Below, one piece after another: positions 8,929 through 19,972 of a stretch of 64,000 nt of DNA; the stretch's first letter is position 1; each line of letters opens with the position of its first letter. The DNA is from Rhabdophis nuchalis (Eukaryota > Chordata > Lepidosauria > Squamata > Natricidae): the NCBI GenBank assembly GCA_039707465.1, contig CM077643.1:379108419-379172418 (forward strand), given 5' to 3'. The notes under the pieces were generated by a model, which had not been told where the DNA came from, searched no databases, and worked only from the letters and a program-made list of their open reading frames with translations. Both the position numbers and the translations under genes were made by a program.

Positions 8929-11225
8929 TTATTTTTCTATACCGCGTCCTCTCCCCAGGGGGACTCGGAGCGGTGCACAGGGAAAATTAAAACAGCATAA
9001 AATATATACATAAATAAATACAATAAAAACAAATTAAATCAACTGTCCCTGTACTAAAATCCCCATTTTAAAATTAACATTCCCTAACCCCTAAGGTAGA
9101 GACTAACCTAGGCCGGCCAAGCAGAAAAAGTGAGTTTTTAATTTCTGACGGAAGGAGCGGAGGTCCGTAGTTGTTCTAATGTCGGGGGGAAGGTCGTTCC
9201 AGAGGGTTGGGCCCGCCACAGAGAAGGCCCTTCCCCTGGGCGTCGCCCGCTGACAAAGTCTAGTGGACGGCACCCGGAGAAGTCCCTCTCTGTGGGAGCG
9301 AATCGGCCGGGAAGATGTATGGGGCAGGATCCGATCCCGCAGATAGCTAGGTCCCGAGCCATGGAGCGCTTTAAAGATGAGAACTAACACCTTGAAGCGC
9401 ACCCGAAAGACGACAGGTAGCCAGTGCAGCTCGCGCAAGAGCAGTGTTACATGGGTATACCTTGCGGTACCCATTATTGCTCGCGCGGCTGCATTCTGGA
9501 CCAGCTGAAGTCTTCGGGTGCACCTCAAGGGGAGCCCCATGTAGAGAGAGTTACAATAGTCCAGTCGGGATGTCACGAGAGCATGAGTGACTGTGCGAAG
9601 GGCGTCCCGATCCAATAGGGGGCGCAACTGGCGAACCAGGCGAACCTGGTAAAACGCCCTCCTGGCCACGGCTGTCACTTGATCTTCCATGGACAGCCGG
9701 GCATCCAGGAGGACACCCAAGTTGCGCACCCCATCCACAGGGGTAAGATGTTCGCCCCCTATGGCCAGCGATGGAGTCAGCTGGTTGAATCGGGCAGCCG
9801 GAAACCACAGCCACTCGGTCTTGGTCGGGTTGAGTCTGAGTCCGTTACTTCCCATCCAGATCCGTACGGCTTCCAGGCACTGGCACATCACCGCTACGGC
9901 ATCGTTGGGGTGGCTTGGGGTAGATATATACAGCTGAGTATCATCAGCGTAGAGATGGTACTCTACCCCAAAGCCACGGATGATCTCACCCAGCGGCTTC
10001 ATATATGTGTTGAACAGGAGAGGCGAGAGGACCGACCCCTGAGGAACCCCACATGTGAGGGGTCTCGAGGTCGACCTCTGCTCTCCTGCCAACACAAATT
10101 CCGATCGGCCAGAGAGGTAGGAGGAGAACCACCGTAAAACGGTGCCTCCCACCCCCAACCCCTCCAGCCGATGCAATAGGATACCATGGTCGATGGTATC
10201 GAAAGCCGCCGAGAGGTCTAATAGGACCAGGATGGAGGAGCAACCCCCATCTCTGGCCCTCCAGAGATCATCGACCAACGCGACCAATGCCGTCTCGGTG
10301 CTATGCCCGGGCCGAAAGCCGGACTGGCGCGGGTCTAGATAATCAACTTCCTCCAGGTGATGGGGAAACTGTTGTGCCACCACACTCTCAACAACCTTCG
10401 CCAAAAAGGGAAGGTTGGAGACTGGACGATAGTTGGTTAATAAAGCTGGATCCAAAGAGGGCTTCTTAAGGAGGGGCCTCACCATAGCCTCTTTTAGGGA
10501 AGCAGGTAAGGCACCCTCACTTAAGGATGCGTTGACAACCTCTTGGAGCCAGCCTCGTGTCACCTCCCAGGATGCCAGTACAAGCCAGGAGGGACACGGG
10601 TCCAATAAACATGTGGTGGCTCGCAGTCGCCCACGTAACCTGTCCATATCCTCGGAAGTAACGGAGTCAAACTCCTCCCAAACAAGATCTGTCTCGTGGC
10701 ATCCCACTGGGCCATCAATGGAGGCTAACTCATTCTGTATCTGAGCGATTTTCTCCTGCAGAAAAATCACAAATTCCTCTGCTCTACCCTGTAGCGGGGC
10801 TTCCCGCACCCTCTGTTGAAGGAGGGAGCGGGTCACCCTAAACAGGGCGGCAGGGCGGTTTTCTGCGGATGCTATGAGAGTGGCACAATGATGACGTTTG
10901 GCCACTCTCAGCGCCACAATGTAAGTCCGTAAATGGGCTCTTACCTGTGTCCGGTCAGATTCAGAACGGGTAGCCCTCCATCTTCTCTCTAGGCATCTCT
11001 TGTGCCGTTTCATCACCCTCAGCTCCTCGGTGAACCAAGGAGCCAGGGTGTTTCGGCGCCACAAGAGAGGCCGCAAGGGCGCGACCCGATCCAAGGCTCC
11101 CGTGGTCGCAATATTCCATGCGGCCACGAGGTCCTCCATCGGGGCGTGGGTCAGGGGTACAGGAAGTGGCCCAAGCGCCGTCTGGAACCCATCAGGGTCC
11201 ATCAGGCGCCTGGGGCGGAAACATG
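8929..11225 (-). mobile_element. L2 LINE, 5'-truncated with intact RT frame
   Basis: The element runs on the minus strand from its truncated 5' end (about 11225) through the open frame at 11202-9103 to a 3' UTR with cctgtgcaccgctccgagtc, ending in the TAGA repeat. The frame extends nine codons upstream of the first Met as KACFRPRRL before a stop outside the element, so the apurinic endonuclease domain is missing. Confidence 0.9.
9103..11202 (-). CDS. L2 LINE ORF2, reverse transcriptase (no endonuclease)
   Basis: A 699-residue open frame without stops or frameshifts encodes the reverse-transcriptase half of an L2-type non-LTR retrotransposon, which copies its RNA into genomic DNA by target-primed reverse transcription. 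The conserved blocks are in order: TNYRPVSNLPFLAKV near 256-270, motif A LLDLSAAFDTIDH at 327-339, motif B GVPQGSVLSPLLFNTY at 385-400, catalytic YADD at 418-421, and the L2 C-terminal ELHWLPVVFRVRFKVLV near 605. The Met chosen is simply the first in frame. The family's full protein starts further upstream with an endonuclease domain, absent here. The intact frame suggests a young insertion, but without the endonuclease and 5' promoter it should be immobile. Confidence 0.9.
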   Translation of the reverse strand: MDPDGFQTALGPLPVPLTHAPMEDLVAAWNIATTGALDRVAPLRPLLWRRNTLAPWFTEELRVMKRHKRCLERRWRATRSESDRTQVRAHLRTYIVALRVAKRHHCATLIASAENRPAALFRVTRSLLQQRVREAPLQGRAEEFVIFLQEKIAQIQNELASIDGPVGCHETDLVWEEFDSVTSEDMDRLRGRLRATTCLLDPCPSWLVLASWEVTRGWLQEVVNASLSEGALPASLKEAMVRPLLKKPSLDPALLTNYRPVSNLPFLAKVVESVVAQQFPHHLEEVDYLDPRQSGFRPGHSTETALVALVDDLWRARDGGCSSILVLLDLSAAFDTIDHGILLHRLEGLGVGGTVLRWFSSYLSGRSEFVLAGEQRSTSRPLTCGVPQGSVLSPLLFNTYMKPLGEIIRGFGVEYHLYADDTQLYISTPSHPNDAVAVMCQCLEAVRIWMGSNGLRLNPTKTEWLWFPAARFNQLTPSLAIGGEHLTPVDGVRNLGVLLDARLSMEDQVTAVARRAFYQVRLVRQLRPLLDRDALRTVTHALVTSRLDYCNSLYMGLPLRCTRRLQLVQNAAARAIMGTARYTHVTLLLRELHWLPVVFRVRFKVLVLIFKALHGSGPSYLRDRILPHTSSRPIRSHREGLLRVPSTRLCQRATPRGRAFSVAGPTLWNDLPPDIRTTTDLRSFRQKLKTHFFCLAGLG

Positions 11226-11443
11226 CTTTCAGTCAAGACTTTGAGACTTCTTCTCTTGGGGTTTTTCCTCACCTTGAGATCAAAGTGGATCTTAGAGGGG
11301 CAGCAGTGTGTGTGTGTGTGTGTGCTATGAATAGATTTATTATCATGCTAATTTACATTAATGTATACAAATGACTTTTGGCCTTCTTCAGTTATAAGAA
11401 GCATAGGATTTATCCTACCCTCTTTGCAGTTGGCTCTCTCTCT
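11226..11443. other. Short flank with (GT)n at 11306-11324
   Basis: Non-coding DNA between the L2 5' end and a TTCC microsatellite. The only structure is a ten-unit GT run. Confidence 0.7.
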
Positions 11444-11506
11444 CCTTCCTTCCTTCCTTCCTTCCTTCCTTCCTTCCTTCCTTCCTTCCTTCCTTCCTTC
11501 CTTCCT
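11444..11506 (+). repeat. (CCTT)n microsatellite
   Basis: About 15 uninterrupted CCTT units. It produces false Ser-Phe-Leu-Pro frames. Confidence 0.97.
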
Positions 11507-12692
11507 CACCTTAAAATGTACCTGGAAAGTTTCCTATCCTTAGAGGTTCCAGAAAAGTTCACCTGTTGCCTTCTTCCTCAGGCTTTCCAAAGGTAGGGTC
11601 AATGTGGCTGATGGAAATCAGGACATCATGAAGTGGGAAGGGAGTGAAGCATTTTAGGAAAGGAAATGACAAATGACAACCTGACTGCTATTCTCCACCC
11701 CACCATGTACCTGGGAGACTTACTGATTTATTGAACAAAATTCTCAGTGGAGGTCAACTGAGAGCAATCAGGAAAGGGGATCCAGAAAGTTGAAAAGTGT
11801 TAAAAAGCAATAGGGAAAAAGGAGGCTTTTAAGTTTTGGGTTGTGCTGTATCAGGATATTTCTTCATCTTGTTATGCCTTTAAAATGATTTTTTTATGTA
11901 AAGAAATGCTTTTATCTTTTTGGTTGGCTTGAGAACAAGACTGGAGGTCAGGATCTACAATCAAGGGCTTCTCTTCATGTTGTCAAAAACTGTGGCATGA
12001 CCTTGCCTTGTCACTTGATATGGGAAATGGGATCCACTTATAGTCCTAAGACTGTGGAAAAGCACCATCAGTCATAGACTGGTGATGCTGCAGTTTGTTC
12101 CACTCATCACTTTGTGGCACTGAGGACCCAGTCAGTCTTCCCCGACTAGACACAAGACCTCAGCTGTGTAAACTCCAAGCAATAGCTATGGTGGCCAGGC
12201 AGTTCTGGAATTCAATGTGCACATACCTGGATGGTGTTCAGGCTGGGGAAGTCTGAACTTATATGCACACTACTGGTTTCTTTTCCTCACTGCATGGATG
12301 CTTTTAAAGCCACTGAGAAGAACTTGAACATTTCAGCTGATGCAAAAGCCAGTTCATTCTGTCGGCCTGTCACTCTGCCTTAGGCATTGCCCACATTTGT
12401 CCGACATCACCCTGCCATATGTTAAGGAGCACAAGTAGTATTTTCCCCCTTCACTTGGTTGCTGATACAAGTGAAAGAAAAACAATACCAGGGGGATTTT
12501 ACTGGGTTCTCCCCCGCAACTGTCTTGCAGGAAAGTCATAAGGACAGATCCACTTGAAAGCCTGACAGATTGGACATCAGCAGTTGGAGCAGCACAAATT
12601 GGGCCCAACTCATTTTTTTTTCCAACTAAAGGACTGGAGGAATGCACATTAACAACGCCTGGAAGTAAATGCGCACAATCAATTGTCTAGGG
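11507..12692. other. Intergenic stretch, nothing recognised
   Basis: No supported gene or repeat. The minus-strand open frame at 12354-12647 has no recognisable family and no codon-level support. Confidence 0.5.
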
Positions 12693-12941
12693 CAGGGGTC
12701 AGCAAACTGCGGCTCTGAAGCCACATGTGGCTCTTTTGTCTCCCTGCTGCAGCTCCCTGTTGCCGGTCAACTCCACAATTGGTAGGGCTTTCAGTTAGGA
12801 CAGGTAGAGGATAAAGGACACTGTGCTAGGAGGAGACTCTATGGTGGGAGAACCAGACTTCTGGTCGGCTCCAGAATTGAACGGGAGGCTTCCGGTTAGA
12901 ACCATTGTGGCTCTTTGACTGTTTAAGATTGCTGACCCTTG
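12693..12941 (+). mobile_element. Non-autonomous hAT element
   Basis: Ends CAGGGGTCAGCAAACTGCGGC and AAGATTGCTGACCCTTG are imperfect inverted repeats. They are flanked by GTCTAGGG (12685-12692) and GTCTAGGC (12942-12949), 7 of 8 identical. The start resembles the general hAT/Charlie terminus caggggtc..aaactgcggc. No coding capacity. Confidence 0.8.
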
Positions 12942-13402
12942 GTCTAGGCCTTAGGGCTATCAGTGCCGCCCTGCAAAATTCTGAACAATCACTAGAGAGA
13001 AATATCTCTTTGCTGTCTTCTAGTGGGCCTCCAGAGTTCTGTAGCAAATGTATGGTTATGAGAATTCTGTCTCAACAGGACCACGGAAATAATGGGACCC
13101 AAGAAGTCATTTTAAAAATTTATTTATCCCCTTGGTGCACTTAATGCAAAACTGCAGACTCCTCGAGATGTTTCAATATAAAACACAAAATTAAATAGCA
13201 ATACTGTATGAGGTTCATATAAAATCATTCAGTCATTTGAACACAAATTTAAGTGTGTGAAACAACTAAAGCATGTCAAAGCTAAAACTTGAAAAAGATA
13301 TATAGATCTATATGATGCTCATAAAAATGACTCCAACACAGAAGCAATGTGTGCTTCTCATAAGGATGTTATCTACCAATAACCAGGATCCAAATGGTAT
13401 AG

Positions 13403-13722
13403 CGGAGGGGTGTCCAACTCAATTTCATTGAGGGCTGCATCAGGGTTGTGTTTGACCTTGGGGGGCCAGGGTTGGTGTGGCTAGGGTGAGCATGGCCAGT
13501 TCGACTGTCATTCGTGTCAGAGGCGCTTGTGGAGGTGAAAACGGAGCTGTGTGACAGCCTCATGCAACCCTCTGCCAGCAAAAACGGAGCTCCTGAGCTC
13601 AGTGTTCGGTGGCGGAGGCATCGCAGGCTGGTCCTTCGCTGTTTCCAGGGCGGCCCCTTGGGCCAGATCTGAACACCTCGTGGGCTGCATCTGGCCCATG
13701 GGCCTTGAGTCTGACATCCCTG
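13403..13722 (+). mobile_element. Non-autonomous hAT element (GTCCAACTCAA family)
   Basis: Ends CGGAGGGGTGTCCAACTCAA and TTGAGTCTGACATCCCTG. Flanks TGGTATAG and GTATATAG agree at 6 of 8 positions. The body (gggctgcat, gggccttgag, ctcctgagctc) matches the partial copy at 1-268 in reverse. Confidence 0.75.
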
Positions 13723-13730
13723 GTATATAG

Positions 13731-15246
13731 CTTTAAAAATGTGCATCCTGTGCTGAGCCCAAAGCTCACCAGCAACCTGCTCTAACAGGACTCAACCAAG
13801 TCATTGACCCACAGGTATGTTATAGTATGTGGGGCCATACATAATTTTTGTCATCAAAAGGTCTGGGTTTTAGCCACTCTTTCTCTCCAGCTCTTGTTCC
13901 TGGAGGACTAAGTATGCAAAACAGGTCAGGTGACTAGTTTTAGGCATTCCCATTACATGGGTGTCATTAGTTTAAGACAGAGCATTAATTGTTTTCTTTG
14001 GGGTTAAATTTAATCCTGTGAGAGTTAGTCAATTAATCCTCTTTTTTTACATCATAATAACGAGTAGCCCCTCCACTGAAATACTTTAGTGTGCAGTAAG
14101 AACTAGTCCCATTTCTCTCTATGAGCAACTGAAGTTCAAAGTATGCTTTCTTTTCTTATACTTGATAAACTTTTGACCTTCCAACACTTCTCAACTATCA
14201 CCACTTCTCTTGTATCCTATCTTAAACTTCTTATTCTGTAGAGATCATTCTCCTGATGGCCTTTGACTGGACTCACACAATGTCAGGTCAAGACTTATTA
14301 GTTGTATTCATGTTACGTAGTAAATATTATTATTAACTTTGGTAATTTTTTTTCTGTGTGTGCATATGTGTATTGTGCAAACAATCCATTTGGTATCCAG
14401 AACATGGCTAGTTTATTAATCAGTGGGTTGTGCGAACATAGCTTCTATATGTAAACATTCTACACTACAGAGATCATCTTGGTCAGCTGTGCTTTTCTTC
14501 TTCTGGACAAGGTTTAACCGTTCTTGATTATTATTATTTTTATCAAGGAAGACAGTTTTGGTATCTTTCTCAGAATCAACATTCATGTTTAATTACCCTA
14601 TATTCATACCTTTTTATATTGATTTTCTTTCCAAAATGAATGCAATGGTCTTCAAGTACTAAGAACTAAGATCTCATCTTGAAGGTTTGGAATCGGATAA
14701 GCCTGTTCATGAATATTCTCAATCAGGATGATCAAAGAAATATAGAAACAGTGATTTCTCTCCAGCCTTCGATTTCCTTTTAATTTTACCACCTCTTTCC
14801 AAACTCCAGATGTTCTGGAATTTCTCTCTTCTCTCTTCCCTGCTAAGTTTTGGCAGATGAAGTAATTGCTAAGGACATCAAAGTCATACCCCATCTGATC
14901 ACAGCTAGCTTTTGCTAATAAATCTAGATTCAGCCATAAATGGCATTGCAATGTGTAGAAGTTCATGAATCTCATAAATAATTTTATACAGCTTTACTGC
15001 TTCATGTATACAAGCACTTACAAGGTAGAGCTCTCTTCCTTACAGGCTGAGTTTCCATACTGCATTGAAAGAAAAACTAGCCAACCACAGTTTGGCCTAA
15101 AATGCTATGCAGAGCCAACTTAGGTGTTTTAACTTGTGGCTCACTTGTGTTATGCAATTTACACAATTAACTTAATTGAGTAAATCATGGTTCACTTAAC
15201 CAGGAGTCTTCCAACATAACCATTCTGATACTGATGAAATAAAGTC
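13731..15246. other. Intergenic stretch, nothing recognised
   Basis: AT-rich. The open frame at 14652-14975 (minus) is unsupported by any motif. No repeat boundary identified. Confidence 0.5.
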
Positions 15247-15254
15247 ATTTAGGA

Positions 15255-15389
15255 CAGAGGTCTCCAACCTTTGCAACTTTAAGTCTGAAGGACTTCAGCT
15301 CCCAGACTTCTCCAGCCAGCAAAGCTGGCTGGAGAATTCTGGGAGCTGAAGTCCTTCAGACTTAAAGTTGCAAAGGTTGGAAACCCCTG
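15255..15389. mobile_element. Palindromic hAT MITE
   Basis: Arms run from CAGAGGTCTCCAACCTTTGC to GCAAAGGTTGGAAACCCCTG, each about 60 bp, with ccagccagcaaagctggctgg at the centre. Flanks ATTTAGGA (15247-15254) and ATCTAGGA (15390-15397) match at 7 of 8 positions. Confidence 0.9.
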
Positions 15390-15573
15390 ATCTAGGATAT
15401 TTATAGTGAAATCTGAATTTATTCTGTGAACAAAACAAGAAGGAATTAATAGCTTATATGGTAAGGAAGAACCAACCAAGAACAGATGAATAGCTGGGGC
15501 AATGTGGATTTCCCCCCCTATTTTTTACAAACTCCAAGCCTGAAGAAAGTGTATGCATTTAGTTACTATAGAG

Positions 15574-15709
15574 CAGGGATGTCCAAACCTGGGAACTTTT
15601 AAGACTTGTGGACTTCAACTCCCAGAATTCCCCAGCCAGCTATGCTGGCTGGGGAATTCTGGGAGTTGAAGTCCACAAGTCTTAAAGTTCCCAAGTTTGG
15701 ACATCCCTG
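15574..15709. mobile_element. Palindromic hAT MITE
   Basis: Arms CAGGGATGTCCAAACCTGGG and its complement ending GTTTGGACATCCCTG surround the centre agccagctatgctggct. Flanks CTATAGAG and CTGTAGAG match at 7 of 8. It lies 184 bp from the MITE at 15255-15389. Confidence 0.9.
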
Positions 15710-15717
15710 CTGTAGAG

Positions 15718-16693
15718 AAACTATTTAACTGAAAGTCTTGAGCCATTTTATAAAAGACAATATCTAAACAAAGGGAAGCCAATACTACTATCTGCTCTAC
15801 CATCTTGAAGAGAAACATGCAGTTGTTCCATCTGCAGTAGAATTATTTCTCAATAGCCTGAACATGAGTCCCCTTAAGAAAACTCAGCAGTGGCCACCAA
15901 GGGCCCTTTCTATGACCACCATTATCTCCCCTGCGATGTTGAGCTGGGAAATTTCATGAACTAGTGACCCAGGGCAGAGCTAATGGGCCTCTGTCTTGTC
16001 TATCCCATTTAATGGCCTGAGGTGGCTGTATCTGTTCCTTAGTGCCCATCCATCATCATAAAATGAATTCTTCCTTCAATTCCAAGCTGTGAAGATGATC
16101 TGCCCACTTCCCTTTCCCACTCAGGGACCTTCCTCTCTGCCCTGAGCATTAATGATTGATGACCTAGGAATGCAGTGGTGTTAGCCAGGCAAAATCAGCA
16201 GGTAATCCTGGAGCTTCTGGGAAACAGCGGTTGAAAAGTTGTTCTGGGGAAGAGCAGGAGATTGGAAAAGATGGGATTTTATGAAAGGTTGCTACAAAAT
16301 CTAATAACTTGTATACAGTTCCACATGGATACAAGTTCCAGTTGACTTTTCAGGAAAGGAACAAAGAAGCCTATCTATGGCATTTGAAGTAGGGAGACTG
16401 AGTTCACATTTCATCCTCAAACAATAAGACAAAGTTGGGTTGCCTTAACTTGATCTATGCAAACTTATTTCAGATGACCCTAATCTAGTAGTCCATGTAG
16501 ATATCCCAGCCAATGAGTCTAGGAATGCTTCCTTCTGGATCCTGAAAAAGATGTGTGCCGTTATGTGAATTGAGTAGGGATGAACTGATAGGACTCAGAT
16601 ATTGCTTATTATCTCTGGGATGCCCAGATTCTGAGCAAGAAGCTGCCAGCCTGAGTCCATCTGCAATAACAATTATAGTCAAAGGCCAGTATA
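15718..16693. other. Intergenic stretch, nothing recognised
   Basis: No supported coding frame or repeat. The right part leads into the CR1 element. Confidence 0.45.
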
Positions 16694-17432
16694 AACCAAA
16701 TGCACAAGTACAATATAGGTGGTACCTTGCTCAATAGTAGCAACTGTGAGAGGGATCTAGGAATCCTAGTGGACAACCATTTAAATATGAGCCAGCAGTG
16801 TGCAGCAGCTGCCAAAAAAGCAAACACAGTTCTAGGCTGCATAAACAGAGGGATAGAATCTAGATCACGTGAAGTGTTAATGCCACTGTATAGTGCCTTG
16901 GTAAGGCCACACTTGGAATACTGCATACAGTTTTGGTCGCCACGATGTAGAAAAGACGTGGAGACTCTGGAAAGAGTGCAGAGAAGAGCAACCAAGATGA
17001 TTAGGGGACTGGAGGCTAAAACATATGAAGAACGGTTGCAGGAGCTGGGTATGTCTAGTTTGATGAAGAGAAGGACCAGGGGAGACATGATAGCAGTGTT
17101 CCGATATCTCAGAGGGTGCCACAAAGAAGAGGGAGTCAGACTATTCTCCAAGGCACCTGGGGGCAGGACAAGAAGCAATGGGTGGAAACTAATCAAGGAG
17201 AGAAGCAACTTAGAACTAAGGAGAAATTTCCTGACAGTAAGAACAATTAACCTCTGGAACAGCTTGCCTCCAGAAGTTGTGAATGCCCCAACCCTGGCAG
17301 TCTTTAAAAAGATGTTGGATAGCCATTTGTCTGAAATGGTATAAGGTTCCTGCCCAAGCAGGGGGTTGGACTAGAAGACCTACAAGGTCCCTTCCAACTC
17401 TGCTATTGTATTGTATTGTATTGTATATTGTA
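16694..17432 (+). mobile_element. CR1 LINE, 3' third of ORF2 (intact frame)
   Basis: An open frame to the stop near 17344 encodes the CR1 C-terminal part: RDLGILVDNHLNMSQQCAAA, LVRPHLEYCIQFWSPRCRKD, RRATKMIRGLEAKTYEERLQ, KRRTRGDMIAVFRYLRGCHK and NLWNSLPPEVVNAPTLAVFK. The 3' tail is ggggttggactagaagacct.. then tgtattgtattgta. The YADD motif would lie upstream and is missing. It is very close to the copy at 24300-24937, so both are fairly recent. Confidence 0.92.
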
Positions 17433-18369
17433 TTTAATTTATCAGGAAGAGGCAGGGAGGCTCTTCGCTGCTCAGGAGATCTTCCTTCCCCATCACTGGG
17501 GACTTTGGGCAGATTCTTAAATATGTGCAATGCATTATGGGATAGCATGTGTCATAAAGTCTCCTACATCTTGTTTATGCAAGAAAGGAAACTTGGGGAG
17601 TTCTTCTCTTTTTCTCCTCTGCCTGGATTCCAAGCTTCACCTCTTCTAGAAATGGCTTTTCTAAAAAGAATAAAATAAAATAAATGTAGGCTCGCTACTT
17701 TAGATAACAATGTTTAGCTTATGTACTTTGGACCTCATAAACATGTTGCCTCTATTTGTTATGTTCCTGAGCACTGCCACACACGGCACAAAAGTATAAT
17801 ATTGTTTATTATGATTTAGTTTAGTATATTGGATGAACCCAGCTAATATGGTTTGTAAGCCAGAATTTATGGCTCTGTATGTTTAATTCAGCCAACCCTG
17901 GCTTAGTCAATCAAGCATTCTTAATGTACAATAAGCATGGCTTGGAACAATGTACAAACACAATTATAGAAAATATACACCGAGCATTAGATAAATTAAA
18001 ACTTGGTGCCTAAAGAGAGTTACCCCACTCCCAAATTCATTTCAAGAACAATTCAACAGAATGTTGAACTATGCATGTATGATGAATGTGCAGAAGTGAC
18101 TTGATTAATTGTGGATGAGAGAAATTATTTGATCTACTGTTCTAGTTTTATCCAAGAAACCTCAGTGTAAATTTCCAAAAACGTTTGGAAGTGCTTGCCC
18201 TGTTCATAGGTCACATTTAACTTGGTTAACATGATACATTACTATGTCACATTAAATACTGTAAGCTGGCCAACTGATTCAATCAAGTAAATCTCAGAAG
18301 GTTAATTTTAGGTCTAGACAGCCTTATTTTTTTTAATTAAAGGAATTTCACCAAATAATTAGCCAGGCA
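17433..18369. other. Intergenic stretch, nothing recognised
   Basis: AT-rich. No gene, RNA or repeat boundary that I can defend. Confidence 0.5.
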
Positions 18370-18860
18370 AGTTTTATGATTTGATTTTTTTTTTAAATGG
18401 ATTTGTATACCGCCCTATCTCCCCAAAGGGACTCAGGGCGGTGCACAGGTAAATATTAAAAACAATACAAAAATACAATATAAATACAATAAAAATATAT
18501 TAAATTTAAACCCGTGCTAAAAGCATCTTTAAAACCCATCTAAAATCCCTTACTAAAATCCCTAACAATTTGTTATTTAAAATCTAAGCCAGGCCAGCCA
18601 GATGGAAAAAGTGAGTTTTAAGCTCCCGGCGGAAGAGGCGCAGGTCCGTGATGGTACGAATGTTGGGGGGTAGGTCGTTCCAGAGAGCCGGACCCGCCAC
18701 AGAGGAGGCCCTTCCCCTGGGGGTCGCCAGCCGGCATTGGCCGGCAGACAGCTCCCTGAGGAGGCCCTCCCTGTGCGAGCGGACAGGACGGAGGGAGGTA
18801 TGTGGTAGGAGGTGGTCTCGCAAATACCCAGGTCCCATGATGATGTTGATAGTGGGCAAT
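18370..18860 (-). mobile_element. L2 LINE, 3' end fragment (divergent subfamily)
   Basis: On the minus strand the frame from 18859 to 18584 encodes GYLRDHLLPHTSLRPVRSHR, TPRGRASSVAGPALWNDLPP and ELKTHFFHLAGLA. The 3' UTR contains cctgtgcaccgccctgagtc and ends in aaatc-rich sequence. It differs at many sites from the 9.1-kb copy, so it represents another subfamily. Confidence 0.88.
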
Positions 18861-19792
18861 TAACCAGTTCCCTAATCTTTCACGATAATAGAATAATTTC
18901 AGTTACCATCCTTCTTGCACCTATTAATTCCAAGCCATCCTTTTCACACCTACAGAGTTTTAGTTTGCATCTTTCTAAGAGGTAGACTATAGATCTTAAT
19001 CCATTATGTTGCACAAAACCAGCTTTGCTGTTTCCCAAAGTTTATTCAACTTATTTTGCTGCCTGAGGCATAGAACCAAACAGACACTTCCCCCATCATC
19101 CTCAACTACCTAAAGCACAGTATCCAAGGTCAGCCAAATGATTTTGGCACCCTAAAGAGAAAATATATCAGATATTTCTTCCATCCCGAGAAATGCACAA
19201 TAAATAGCAAATTAAATAAGTGAGAAAACAATTAGACGCACTTTCAAGAAAACCAAAATAAACCTGACTCTGCCAAATGGTAAGTCCAACACTAGTATAA
19301 TTTAATGAATTTGCAACAAGAGCCATTTATCCCTGGAAGTAAAGAACAATTCATTATATCTTCTGAAAAGATGTTGGAGAGATTGCCTGAGGGGAAAAGG
19401 TTTCCAAATCTGATGAGAGGTTTGTATGTTGCAGTAGATCTTCTCTTCCAGTTTGCTTTTGAGCTGGTTAAAATTGGGCTACCATTTTCAGTTCCCTTTA
19501 TATCTACATCTTGAGCTCTGTGCAGTGAGCTCTATAGAGGCAGACAGCCTGGTAGATGTAAAACAATATTCAGCTGGTCAATTAGTCTTTCCAGGCATAA
19601 CATTGGGCATGTAAGATAGAGTTTTGAAATTTCAACCTGTAGCAAGTCCCTCAAGAAGTATCCCAACAATGTTCTTCTAGACCACTCCGTTCTGCTGTCT
19701 AAGATAGGAACTATAATATCAAAATGAGTAAAATATATGTATAGTGTCAAAAGCAGATTTGAGATCTCTGATGGAGAACGTGAAAACCACCA
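18861..19792. other. Intergenic stretch, nothing recognised
   Basis: No supported coding frame or repeat. The frame at 19532-19807 (minus) has no family match I know. Confidence 0.5.
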
Positions 19793-19972
19793 TTCATGAT
19801 GTCCCAAAGGTGCTTTTCAAAAGGCAACTGGACTTCCTGGTTTTTTTTCTTGAAGAGGTTTGGCTTGTCATCCAAGAACTGAAGAAATTTCTTGCATAAG
19901 AAGCAAAATGTCTTCAAGGAAAAAAAGAAGTCCAGTTGCCTTTTGAAATACTCCCTTGGGACATGAACTACA
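19793..19972. repeat. Long inverted repeat, MITE-like
   Basis: The left arm (ttcatgatgtcccaaaggtg, caaaaggcaactggacttc) and the right arm (gaagtccagttgccttttg, cccttgggacatgaact) are reverse complements over about 45 bp. The inner parts also pair (cttgaagaggtttggcttgt with gaagcaaaatgtcttcaag). No clear target duplication was found, so its class is open. Confidence 0.7.

Noticed and set aside
11361..11596. Frames with SFLPSFLP repeats
   Set aside because: Direct translation of the CCTT microsatellite.
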